From NCBI GenBank assembly GCA_902789435.1, contig CADAOA010000021.1, positions 1 to 39,073 on the forward strand: a DNA stretch of 39,073 bases. The letters are read 5' to 3'. The position numbers and the translations under genes are program-made. Positions within the stretch are counted from its first letter, which is position 1. Each line of letters opens with the position of its first letter. The notes below the pieces were generated by a model that did no database searches, was not told the DNA's origin, and saw only the letters and a list, made by a program, of their open reading frames with translations. This stretch comes from an uncultured Bacteroidia bacterium (GTDB lineage Bacteria; Bacteroidota; Bacteroidia; Bacteroidales; UBA932). Shown here piece after piece: positions 6,662 to 15,102 of the stretch.

Positions 6662-9604
6662 TTAGAATCTTATATAGAGATTAATCATATAGTTCAGCCC
6701 TGGCATATAATAATACTTAGGGTCGAATTTGTAGTAGCACTCCTTACTTCTGGTGTTGTCAACCATACGGCTCTGCTCAAAACCTCCGGTCTTGACGTTC
6801 TTGTTGTTGAGAACGTTGTTTACGTTGACATTGAAGCCGACCTGGTATTTTCTCTTTATGTACCAGCTCTTGCCTATGCTAAGGTTGACAATCCAGGCTT
6901 TCTTGAACTTTTCCTGAGCTGCCATATCCTCGATTTCCCAAGGTGTGACGATCTTGTCAGGACCGGCTGTTGCCGCATCTGTCCTGAAAAGAGGGTTCAT
7001 TGCAAGATATGACTTGTCAAAGAAGTTTACGTTGGCATCCAGGAACCAGTAGTTCCTGTTGTATGAAAGTCCTAGGCTTGAAGCCAGCTGCGGAGTGGAA
7101 GGAACATAGTGTTGCTTGTACCTGTCAACAACGTAATGGCCTTTATCGTCTTTGTAGTATCTTCCGTCTTCATTGAGCTTGAAAATAGGATGACTCATCC
7201 AGTAAGGAATCTTTACATTGTCAACGATGACTTCCGTGGTATTGTCATAGGTCTGGGTCATCTGAGGGTTGGAAGTATAGATGTATTCTCCATAACTAGC
7301 CGCGCCCACAATGAATAAGCCACGCAGGAAGATAGGAGCCTTGAAGCCCAGCTCTACTCCCATATGCCTTTCGTCGATTCCGCTCATCGCAAAATTGGTG
7401 AACGTGTTCTGACTGTCGTCATACAGGCTCATTACATCAGTCTGGTCCTTGATCTTGGCGAAGAATCCGGTGATTCTGAAGTTCACGTGGTTGTTGTTCA
7501 GGGAGTAGGTTGCATCCGCTGAATAAACCTTGGTCTTGTCCATCATAGGGATCATGGTGTTCCTGGTTCTCGGCGATATGAATGCCTTGTTGAAGAACGG
7601 AGCCTCTGTGAAGTAACCTCCGCTGACCTCGAACCTGTGACCGCCAAGCAGGCTGTAGCTCAAGACAGCCTTTCCGGAATAGGTGGTGAAGTTTTTCTTT
7701 TCACTGTTTCCGAAAGATGATATGACGTCTCCGTACCTGTCGTACTTGGTTAGCAGCTCACCGTTATAATAAATTTCGGAACCGTCTTCGGCAAGTCCGG
7801 CGAACAGTCCTTTGCGGTATAGTCCCTCTCTCCAGAATGTGGTCCTCTTAACCTGACCAGCGACACTGGCTCTGAATCCTCTATATCTGAAGGTCCAGTT
7901 CATCCAGCCGGTATAATTATGAACGTGAGCGTTGTAGTCATAGCCATATTTATCTCCCTTGTGGAGTATCTGGGCCTGGCCGTGCTTGAAGAAGTAATTG
8001 AGATCGTTCTGAATCAGGGCCTCGTTTGATGCATAGTCTCTTTCTGCAAAGTTGTCTATGTTGACAAAATACTCTCCGCCCAGCAGATCGGCAATCTTCT
8101 TATAATGCTCGGTCTTGTTCCATTTGGCGTTCGCGCCGGCGGTGATAACCCACCATCTGAATGCGTTCCACTTGAAATTGAACCCTACGTTGAGGTCTTT
8201 CTGGTCTACTCTCCTTTCTTCCTGTACATACTTGGATCTGAGACCTGAAGGTGTGGTGCTGTGTTTGTTGACCTCATAAAGCCTGTCCCAATTGATCTGG
8301 GTGATGGTCTTGTCATTCTGCTTCCACATATCCTGAGCCCATAGATACTTCTGGAGGTTGATGCGGTTATAGTCCTCATTGTCCATAAGGAAGTAGGAAG
8401 GGAGATTGCGGTAGTAGTCCGGCCTCGGGTCAGCGGCATCATACCAGTCAAGGGCGGTGTAGCCGTTCTTACCGAATCTGTACAGGGTGGTGAGGGATGC
8501 CTTGAAACGGTCAGAAGGGGTAAAGTCATATTTGAGTATCGCGATAGGCTCGTGAACCCTTCTTTCCCTTGCGTTGCGCCTCTTGCCGTTCTGCCAGCCC
8601 CAGTTGGAGTTGTACATATTGTCATTCCTCAGGTTATACACCTCTTGCGTAGATGCATTCTGTGCGCCTCTTGTACCAGGAGTTCCCATTATGGTAGCTC
8701 CTATCCTGTGATGCTGCCCAAAGTTTTTCTCTACGCTGGCATAGTACCCGAAAGACCTGTAGAACACGCCGTTGATCCAATCGTTTCCTCCAAGTCTGGC
8801 GGAAACGTTGAAAGCATAGCTCCATCCGTTGTCCATAACTCCGGATGCGTATGTAAGCATGAGTCTGAGCCTGTAAAGGCTGCTGTTGGTCATAGCGCTT
8901 GCTCTCCAGCCCTTGCGGACATTTGATGCATTTGCCGGAATGTTGGTCAGGCCGTTGTAACCTCCGAAACCATAATCTGAAATCTCGGAACCGTTGACCG
9001 TGTATTTGGTTCTGGTTGCCTCGTTCAGTCCGCTCCAAAGAGAGAACGGGGAGAATCCGGTTATAGCATCGTTCATCTTGATGCCGGCGAGGTAAACATC
9101 CTGTGCCTCGCTGTTGAAGCCTCTGGTCTTGAATCTGATCGCCGAGAAGTTGTAGCCGGCCTGGTTGTTGAACACGTCGTTCTGACCATAGAGTATGGTC
9201 GGGCTATCCTGATAGCCTGAATCCTCCAGGTCAATGTCTATGTGTTCATCATCGGATGTTGTTTCATTCTGGCGGATGATAGGGTAAATGGAAATCGTGA
9301 ACATGTCTTTCACATATCCATTTACAACGGTGACGTTTACCCTTGTGGTCACGTAGTTGTCTGCAGCTATGACCAAAGTGTAAACACCGTCTTTAAGGTC
9401 GGGAATCAGGAAGTTTCCGTCCGAATTCGTGGTAGAGGAGGCAACGCGTTCAGTGCCGCTGAGAAGCAATAGCCTAGCCTCAAAAACCGGAGACCGGTCA
9501 GTTCGGTTGATTACCGTTCCCTTAACTCCGCCTGTAGGTGTCTGCGCCCAGGCCATGGCTGAACACAGAAGTACGGCTAAAAACAGGGAAAATTTCTTTA
9601 GCAT
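6662..9604 (-). CDS. TonB-dependent receptor with carboxypeptidase-like N-terminal domain (nuclease-linked)
   Basis: A 980-residue outer-membrane transporter. A signal peptide is cleaved after AWA (residue 20). A carboxypeptidase-D-type regulatory domain follows (about 24-110: GGVKGTVINRTDRSPVFEARLLL...), then a plug-like region (about 130-230) and a long barrel ending in NLYIRF. The plug is divergent: the usual LRG and DG boxes are weak, as in the OAR-like and other non-SusC receptors of Bacteroidota. It sits between a secreted EEP nuclease (4 bp upstream) and a DUF5689 lipoprotein (6 bp downstream), with no SusD, sulfatase or glycoside hydrolase nearby. The context suggests import of oligonucleotides or nucleosides released by the nucleases; the substrate is inferred from neighbours only. 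Confidence 0.85.
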   Translation of the reverse strand: MLKKFSLFLAVLLCSAMAWAQTPTGGVKGTVINRTDRSPVFEARLLLLSGTERVASSTTNSDGNFLIPDLKDGVYTLVIAADNYVTTRVNVTVVNGYVKDMFTISIYPIIRQNETTSDDEHIDIDLEDSGYQDSPTILYGQNDVFNNQAGYNFSAIRFKTRGFNSEAQDVYLAGIKMNDAITGFSPFSLWSGLNEATRTKYTVNGSEISDYGFGGYNGLTNIPANASNVRKGWRASAMTNSSLYRLRLMLTYASGVMDNGWSYAFNVSARLGGNDWINGVFYRSFGYYASVEKNFGQHHRIGATIMGTPGTRGAQNASTQEVYNLRNDNMYNSNWGWQNGKRRNARERRVHEPIAILKYDFTPSDRFKASLTTLYRFGKNGYTALDWYDAADPRPDYYRNLPSYFLMDNEDYNRINLQKYLWAQDMWKQNDKTITQINWDRLYEVNKHSTTPSGLRSKYVQEERRVDQKDLNVGFNFKWNAFRWWVITAGANAKWNKTEHYKKIADLLGGEYFVNIDNFAERDYASNEALIQNDLNYFFKHGQAQILHKGDKYGYDYNAHVHNYTGWMNWTFRYRGFRASVAGQVKRTTFWREGLYRKGLFAGLAEDGSEIYYNGELLTKYDRYGDVISSFGNSEKKNFTTYSGKAVLSYSLLGGHRFEVSGGYFTEAPFFNKAFISPRTRNTMIPMMDKTKVYSADATYSLNNNHVNFRITGFFAKIKDQTDVMSLYDDSQNTFTNFAMSGIDERHMGVELGFKAPIFLRGLFIVGAASYGEYIYTSNPQMTQTYDNTTEVIVDNVKIPYWMSHPIFKLNEDGRYYKDDKGHYVVDRYKQHYVPSTPQLASSLGLSYNRNYWFLDANVNFFDKSYLAMNPLFRTDAATAGPDKIVTPWEIEDMAAQEKFKKAWIVNLSIGKSWYIKRKYQVGFNVNVNNVLNNKNVKTGGFEQSRMVDNTRSKECYYKFDPKYYYMPGLNYMINLYIRF

Positions 9605-9608
9605 ATAT

Positions 9609-10691
9609 TTATTTTTTATTCGTTACAACAATATAAGTAGGGTAGTGGTCACTGTAGCCACCCACAAAAGCTCCATTGGAGAAAGTCCTGAAAGGAACAT
9701 CCTTGTACTGTCCCTCTTCAGTTGCCATCCAAGGCTTGTGGAATATCCTGCCATAGAATTTCTTGCGGACTATAGGAACTATCCTCAATGTGCCATTTTC
9801 TGCATGTGCCAGATTGTGGTTGACAAGAAGGAGATCGTAGATATTCCAGGCTCCCTGATATGCCAGGGAACCGTATCCTGCCTTGAGCATAGACAGGAAC
9901 GGAGAGAAAAAGTCTCCCTCACCAACATCTTCAATGTTTTCCTTTCCATGCAAATAGACTGTCATGCTCTCGTCGTCAGGATTATCATTCATGTCTCCCA
10001 TAACCACGATCTTTATCCCCGGGAACTCTTTCATAAGCTCTTCCGCTCTCTTGTAAATGATTTCAGCTCCACGGCTTCTCAGGTCTCCTCCCTTGCCTCC
10101 GATCCTGGAAGGCAGGTGGGCTACGAAGAAGGCGAACATCTCTCCTCCCAGAAGGCCTCTTACCATCAGTATGTCTCTTGTGCGGAAAGCGGCCTTGCCC
10201 GCTGAATCCAGGTCAAAAACGATTTTGTCAGAATTGAAGTTGAACGGAAGACTCTCCTCGTCCAGAACCTCGAACTTTCTTGGCTGATAGAGAAGGGCCA
10301 CGTCAACTCCACGGAAATCAGGGCCGTCGAAATGGGCAATCATATAGCCTGCATCGGCGATCTGGGGATCGTTCACCAGATCTTCCAGCACGTGCCTGTT
10401 CTCGATTTCGCTCACTCCAAGGACTGCGTGATAGACGCTGTTCTCTTCCTTCATTGCCTTGATGACTTTCGCCATATTGTGCACCTTTTTCTGATACTTG
10501 ACATCGGTCCACTCATTGGCGCCGTCAGGGAGGTATTCGAAGTCGTTCTTCCCGTCGTCATGATAGGTGTCAAACAGATTCTCAAGATTGTAGAACCCTA
10601 TGACGTATGTTTTTACCTTGTTCTGTGCCAGACAGTTGCCACCGATAGGCAGCATCAGGGCCAGAATCATGTATGCAAGTAGTTTCTTCAT
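9609..10691 (-). CDS. Secreted endonuclease/exonuclease/phosphatase (EEP) family protein
   Basis: A 360-residue exported protein with a Sec signal (residues 1-22) and a full EEP fold. The metal and catalytic motifs are in order: GFYNLENLFD (Asn35), LGVSEIEN (Glu95), the substrate-side HLPSR, GDMNDNP, and the terminal SDHYPT His box. These match the DNase I/exonuclease III superfamily and in particular the extracellular branch found next to DUF5689 and NucA-type genes in Bacteroidota. Metal-dependent phosphodiesterase or nucleotidase activity is expected; exact substrate is open. The frame is open to an ATG at 10712 that would overlap the upstream gene by 10 bp. ATG 10691 begins the signal peptide (MKKLLAY) and leaves an 11 bp gap, so it is preferred. 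Confidence 0.85.
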   Translation of the reverse strand: MKKLLAYMILALMLPIGGNCLAQNKVKTYVIGFYNLENLFDTYHDDGKNDFEYLPDGANEWTDVKYQKKVHNMAKVIKAMKEENSVYHAVLGVSEIENRHVLEDLVNDPQIADAGYMIAHFDGPDFRGVDVALLYQPRKFEVLDEESLPFNFNSDKIVFDLDSAGKAAFRTRDILMVRGLLGGEMFAFFVAHLPSRIGGKGGDLRSRGAEIIYKRAEELMKEFPGIKIVVMGDMNDNPDDESMTVYLHGKENIEDVGEGDFFSPFLSMLKAGYGSLAYQGAWNIYDLLLVNHNLAHAENGTLRIVPIVRKKFYGRIFHKPWMATEEGQYKDVPFRTFSNGAFVGGYSDHYPTYIVVTNKK

Positions 10692-10702
10692 AAAGCAATT
10701 AT

Positions 10703-11851
10703 TTACCACCAATAAGATACTTTAGTAGGATCTTCAGCCTCCACCTGGTCCGAAACACTCTTTCCCGCAACTTTTTCCAGGTTAGGGAAAAGATCCAGAC
10801 CGATCTTGGCTTCAAGAGCGTCTATGCTCATCACGATATCGGTCTTGGTCTTGTCTATGTTGGAGAAACTGTAGGCCTTGTGCTCGAAATACATTGCCAG
10901 TCCCATGAAGTCGCTGTAACCGATGGTGCTGTTTTTCTTGTAGCGGAGCACTGCCTTATAGTAGGCAACAGGAACCGTGACTGCCTTTCCGTTGTTGTCA
11001 TAGGCTTTCTTGGAGCTTCCTTTTGTGATGCAGCCTGTTACAACATAAAGTGTGTCGCATGTTGTGGACCATCCTCTCACCAAGCTCTCTGCCGTAGCCC
11101 AGATATTACTGTTGAAGGCATTCATCTGGGGAGTCATGTTAGAGTAATAGAACGTCTTTTCATTTTCTTCTTTTGTAAGTCTATCGGCAGAAGGTAACTG
11201 ATGTCCTCTGTCATAACCTCCTTTATAACCGGAAGAGAGTGTTGGCTGTTCAGAAGGAGATAATTTAGGGTCAAAACCCCAAGCATTGGTTCTCTGACCT
11301 TTACCTATCAGGCTATTATTAAGCGGATAAGCCACCCAGTTTGCAACCTGGTCTGTAGAGTTCCAGTCATAGGAGAAGCTTCTAAGGCTCTTGCCTGTCA
11401 AATTGTGAGACACGAACTTATGTCCCGTTCCCGTTTGAAAAGCAGGCAGTTCAAGCCATTCAGGGTTAGTGGTCTCCGGTGTGCTCTCCTTTCCTTTCTG
11501 AGTCAAGGTTGCAGTTACAGTCTTGCCCATGGAAACCAGGGTTAAAACTGCCTGTCTCGGAGAAGATGATGTGTTCTCTTCATAGATGACTGAAATGGTC
11601 GTGTTTCCGTTTCCGCTCCACTGACTGGCAGACAGCCATCGGTGAGAAGATGCCAAGTTCCAGGATCCTGTTGTTGAAATGGAAACAAACTGACTTCCCT
11701 TAGCTGCCTCTACGGTAGAAGACTTGAATACAACGTTCACAACGGCATCAGGCTTGACAGGGTCTGAACCCTTGCTGCCTCCGCAGGCTGCCGCTAGCAG
11801 CAAAGTTGCCGCCAGCGACATCGCGAGCAGTATGTATCTGGTAGTTTTCAC
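10703..11851 (-). CDS. DNA/RNA non-specific endonuclease lipoprotein with BACON domain (NucA family)
   Basis: A 382-residue lipoprotein (lipobox LAAAC, Cys23). A BACON domain lies at about 38-120, and a DNA/RNA non-specific (NucA/Serratia) endonuclease domain at about 130-375. The active site is intact: the DRGH box at 214-217 with catalytic His217, then NMTPQ (Asn238) and the metal-binding Asn247 with Trp251 in the NxxxW pattern. This family cuts DNA and RNA endonucleolytically to short oligonucleotides. BACON is usually a surface ligand-binding module on exported Bacteroidota proteins. The gene is 1 bp downstream of a second BACON lipoprotein and upstream of the EEP nuclease, giving an endo-then-exo/phosphatase order. 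Confidence 0.9.
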   Translation of the reverse strand: MKTTRYILLAMSLAATLLLAAACGGSKGSDPVKPDAVVNVVFKSSTVEAAKGSQFVSISTTGSWNLASSHRWLSASQWSGNGNTTISVIYEENTSSSPRQAVLTLVSMGKTVTATLTQKGKESTPETTNPEWLELPAFQTGTGHKFVSHNLTGKSLRSFSYDWNSTDQVANWVAYPLNNSLIGKGQRTNAWGFDPKLSPSEQPTLSSGYKGGYDRGHQLPSADRLTKEENEKTFYYSNMTPQMNAFNSNIWATAESLVRGWSTTCDTLYVVTGCITKGSSKKAYDNNGKAVTVPVAYYKAVLRYKKNSTIGYSDFMGLAMYFEHKAYSFSNIDKTKTDIVMSIDALEAKIGLDLFPNLEKVAGKSVSDQVEAEDPTKVSYWW

Positions 11852-11852
11852 G

Positions 11853-14381
11853 TTATTCCAGTTCTACAGTTAGTTTCTTCACCCTTACCTGTCCGTTGGC
11901 AGCATAGGCAACCCACGGAGTTACGGCTGTGCCCGACCAGGAAATTGTTGTGCCTGAAGCCGTTGCCGTTCCTGAACCAGGTTCGAGGATAGGCATATCC
12001 GAAGTGTTGGCGGCTGCGGTAGTTTCCAGAATCACTTTCTTGATCTTCTTGCTCTGGTCAAGAGGAGTAATCACAAGTACCGAGTACTTGTAAACCCTTA
12101 TATGGTCTTGACCTGCAGTTACAGGTGTAGAGCTGCTGGTGTTCTTGTAATAAGCTACCTTTATGCTGGTTGTGTCTGTTGCGTAGAAGCCGGCTCCGTA
12201 TGTGCCGTCGGTTTCGGCATACCAGGTCTGGAAATTGGAACCTACGTTCCATACGATTTCATCGCCGGTAGGGTCGTCATCTCCACCCGGATCAGGATCG
12301 TCTCCGTCAACTCTTTCGTACAGTTCAGGCATCAGGGCTCCGTCCTGGGCCGAGTCGTAGACTCCCCATGAAGAGTGAGTTGTGCTGTACTGCATATACT
12401 TGTTGTTGGAGGTGTTGACAATACCCATACCCAGGTTCCACTCGCTTACATTCCAGTACTGGCCCTCTGTAGGGTTGGCGTCGACATTGCAACTTGTATA
12501 AGTACCCTTCATAAAAAGGTATCTTCCGTCTTTCTGCTTGATCTTGTAGGCAGTAGATGTTGATCCTGCAGCAGATGCCTCTTCAAATACAAACTCATTG
12601 GCGTCTGTGTTGAGAGTGATTATATCGTCAACTGCATTTACCTCAACCTTAGGCAGATATCCGAAGGTCTTGTTTGCCGGAACCGGACCGGCAGCAACCT
12701 TTCCGTCAGTGGTGACGATCAGGTATGCCTTGCCGCTGGTTATCCTTTGAACCTTCTTGTACTTGTATTCCTCTCCAGGAACCGGAGGAGTGTCATCGTC
12801 GAGGATAACACCCTGGTTGAAGTCAATGCTTGTTCCTGCCTCTTCGGAAACTACAACCTTGAAGTCGTCCAGACGGTATGCGCTTGCAACGTCTGCCTGG
12901 ATGCGGAAGAACAGTTCACTTGTTCCCTGAGGTATCGTGATGACTGTAGAAGCCTCGTCCCATCTTCCGCTCTTCAGTCCGTTAGGGAAGGTGTAGGTGA
13001 GTTCAACCCACTTGATGGTATCCTTTCCGACATATACGTGGAATTCCTGAGGGTTGAAGTTGGAGTCTCCCTGGTTGAGGTATTTCTCGCTGCCGAAGGT
13101 GATCTTGTAGTTTGCGTATTCAGCCTTGGTCTGGATGCCCTTGATCTTGAACATTCCTTCGTTTCCGAAGAACAGGTTGTTCACGCCTGAGCCGGCATAG
13201 TCTGAGTAAGTGCCGTCTGAAGCGCTGTTGGCCCTGACGCTGATGGCCTTGTACCAGTATGATACATTAGAGGCACCCTCTCCCTCATGGTTGATCCAGC
13301 AGTCACTCTGGTCTGTGAATGGCCAGCTTGTGCCGCTTCCGTAGGTCTGGGTTGCCTTTTCCTTGTCGAAGTTGTTGTAGTAGATAACGGTTCCTGCGCT
13401 AGGGTCCTTGTCTGGATTGACTCCTTCCTCGAAGTTGAGAGGAGTTCCGGCTGTTGGGGATATGCTTAGGTTAACGTCGTCCAGACGGTAAGCGCTTGCA
13501 ACGTCCACCTTGTAGTAAACGCAAAGGCTTGTTGTACCGTCAGGAACGGTGAATACAGTGCTGGCCTTGTCCCATCTTCCGTCTTTCAAGCCGTTAGGGA
13601 AAGCATATTCGACTTCTACCATATGGTCAGGATCCGAGCCGATCCATACGTGGAATTCAGAAGGGGCGAATACGGAAGAACCCTGGTTGAGATACTTCTC
13701 GGAACCGAAGCTCAGTTCGTAATTAACACCCTTTCCCGTAATGTCTATGTTCGCGATCTTGAAAGCTCCCTTGGAACCGAAGAAGAGATTGTTGGTTCCG
13801 GATCCCTCGTAATCGGAATAGTTGCCGTTGGAATTGGAGTTGTTCCTGATACTGATTCCGGAGGCTGTGTACTCCACGTTTTCGATTCCGCTTCCAGTCT
13901 CGTTCTTCCAGCAGTCGCTCTGGTCTGTGTAAGGCCAGCTTGTTCCGGTTCCGTAGGTCTGGGTGGCAGCTTCCTTGTCGAAGTTGTTTCTGTAGATGAC
14001 CATGTCTTCAGGATCTCCCCACTCTCCTTTCTGCTTGATGGTAACTGTCCTGTAGTCATAATCAAGAGAAACTTTGATTTGCGCCGTACGGTCGAAAGAA
14101 TCGTTGCTTAGAACGGTGACTGTGATTACCTGTGGTTCGGTTGTAGCCAAACCGTAAGAAGGATCGACGTTGATCCACTCATTGTCATAGTCTATGTGCC
14201 AAAGCCTGTTGGCAGAGAGCGTAAAAGTCTGTGAAGACGCTCCGGCCTCGAAAACCAAGACCCTGTCCTCGGATATGCCGTCAATATCCAGGAACGGCAT
14301 GTCCTGATGGTCTTCCTGTGCACAACCAGTTGCCAAAACGGCTCCGGCTATGACAGATAGAAGTAATGATTTGAATCTCAT
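11853..14381 (-). CDS. Multidomain BACON lipoprotein with duplicated jelly-roll-like module
   Basis: An 842-residue lipoprotein (lipobox ending at Cys20, ATGC). It has a BACON domain (about 35-119), two tandem copies of a ~193-residue module (127-319 and 331-523), a YKYKKV...GKAYLIV domain (about 538-700) common in Bacteroidota lipoproteins, a short Asp/Pro/Gly linker, and a C-terminal beta domain (about 715-842). The modules look like choice-of-anchor-type beta-sandwiches (NNFDK, TSWP-TDQSDCW, GSEKYLNQG, AYRLDD). No catalytic motif is seen. First of the six-gene set and 26 bp after the sirtuin gene, it is most likely a surface-exposed binding protein that captures the substrate for the nucleases that follow. 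This role is inferred. Confidence 0.82.
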   Translation of the reverse strand: MRFKSLLLSVIAGAVLATGCAQEDHQDMPFLDIDGISEDRVLVFEAGASSQTFTLSANRLWHIDYDNEWINVDPSYGLATTEPQVITVTVLSNDSFDRTAQIKVSLDYDYRTVTIKQKGEWGDPEDMVIYRNNFDKEAATQTYGTGTSWPYTDQSDCWKNETGSGIENVEYTASGISIRNNSNSNGNYSDYEGSGTNNLFFGSKGAFKIANIDITGKGVNYELSFGSEKYLNQGSSVFAPSEFHVWIGSDPDHMVEVEYAFPNGLKDGRWDKASTVFTVPDGTTSLCVYYKVDVASAYRLDDVNLSISPTAGTPLNFEEGVNPDKDPSAGTVIYYNNFDKEKATQTYGSGTSWPFTDQSDCWINHEGEGASNVSYWYKAISVRANSASDGTYSDYAGSGVNNLFFGNEGMFKIKGIQTKAEYANYKITFGSEKYLNQGDSNFNPQEFHVYVGKDTIKWVELTYTFPNGLKSGRWDEASTVITIPQGTSELFFRIQADVASAYRLDDFKVVVSEEAGTSIDFNQGVILDDDTPPVPGEEYKYKKVQRITSGKAYLIVTTDGKVAAGPVPANKTFGYLPKVEVNAVDDIITLNTDANEFVFEEASAAGSTSTAYKIKQKDGRYLFMKGTYTSCNVDANPTEGQYWNVSEWNLGMGIVNTSNNKYMQYSTTHSSWGVYDSAQDGALMPELYERVDGDDPDPGGDDDPTGDEIVWNVGSNFQTWYAETDGTYGAGFYATDTTSIKVAYYKNTSSSTPVTAGQDHIRVYKYSVLVITPLDQSKKIKKVILETTAAANTSDMPILEPGSGTATASGTTISWSGTAVTPWVAYAANGQVRVKKLTVELE
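12813..14003 (-). repeat. Intragenic tandem duplication of a ~580 bp module
   Basis: Bases 13425-14003 and 12813-13391 encode two copies of the same domain in one lipoprotein. Shared blocks in the same order are NNFDKE, ATQTYG, TDQSDCW, NNLFFG, GSEKYLNQG, FPNGLK-GRWD-ASTV and VASAYRLDD. The offset is 204 codons throughout. Divergence is spread along the copy, so the duplication is not recent. Confidence 0.85.
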
Positions 14382-14407
14382 AAGTGTGTGTGTTGTTTAT
14401 TATTTCG

Positions 14408-15100
14408 TTATTTTTTTGCCATAAGGATCTCTTTCATTTTCTGCATCCCGACGGTGGCCTTTTCCTTGATGTGGGTGAATCCCACGCTGGAGGCCACGTC
14501 TTTCGGGTCTATCAGGTAGATTTCGGTTCCAGGCCTGGTGTAATAAACCAGCCCCGCAGCCGGATAGACCGCAAGACTTGTGCCGATAACTATCAGGATA
14601 TCAGCGGCACGAACAGCCTTTTCCGCCTTCTCAAGCTCGGGTACGGCTTCTCCGAACCATACTATATGAGGGCGGATCTGCTGTCCTTTCTTGGTAAGGT
14701 CCCCGATGTTTATGTCTTCATATCCGATAGGGAAGGCGCTGTAGTAATCGTCGAACTCTCCCCTTGCCTTGGTCAGTTCCCCGTGAAGGTGGATTATGTG
14801 TGAAGAACCGGCCCTCTCGTGGAGGTCGTCGATGTTCTGGGTTGCCACAGTAACATCAAAATCCTTTTCCAGCTCAGCGACAAGCTTGTGGGCCAGATTA
14901 GGCTCGCAGCCCTTCAGGCCCCTTCTCCTCTGGTTATAGAAATCCAGCATAAGGGCTTTGCGTCCATAGACATACCAGCTGTCTGAGGTTGCAACTTCCT
15001 CAACGGGATAATTCTCCCAAAGTCCGTTACTGTCCCGGAATGTGTTGATTCCGCTCTCAGCGCTTATCCCCGCACCTGTCAAAACCGCTATCTTTTTCAT
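14408..15100 (-). CDS. cobB: Sirtuin, NAD-dependent protein deacylase (class III-like)
   Basis: A 230-residue sirtuin with the Rossmann motif GAGISAESGI (residues 9-18), FRD (22-24), TQNIDDLHERAG and the catalytic HGE. In the acyl-pocket region FYNQR places Tyr and Arg three residues apart, the class III signature linked to removal of succinyl/malonyl groups. The usual pair of zinc CxxC motifs after the catalytic His is absent; the segment is short and cysteine-free, so structural zinc is probably missing. It follows an AAA ATPase gene by 2 bp and precedes the nuclease/lipoprotein set by 26 bp. It would release NAD-derived O-acyl-ADP-ribose and nicotinamide while deacylating lysines in the cytosol. 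Confidence 0.88.
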   Translation of the reverse strand: MKKIAVLTGAGISAESGINTFRDSNGLWENYPVEEVATSDSWYVYGRKALMLDFYNQRRRGLKGCEPNLAHKLVAELEKDFDVTVATQNIDDLHERAGSSHIIHLHGELTKARGEFDDYYSAFPIGYEDINIGDLTKKGQQIRPHIVWFGEAVPELEKAEKAVRAADILIVIGTSLAVYPAAGLVYYTRPGTEIYLIDPKDVASSVGFTHIKEKATVGMQKMKEILMAKK

Positions 15101-15102
15101 AA

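Noticed and set aside
6662..9604. SusC/SusD glycan utilisation locus
   Set aside because: There is no SusD, glycoside hydrolase, sulfatase or hybrid two-component gene. The accompanying enzymes are nucleases and a peptidase.
14384..14400. Short GT repeat before the lead lipoprotein gene as a phase-variation tract
   Set aside because: Only about five dinucleotide units, too few to expect slippage, and with no promoter element overlapping it.
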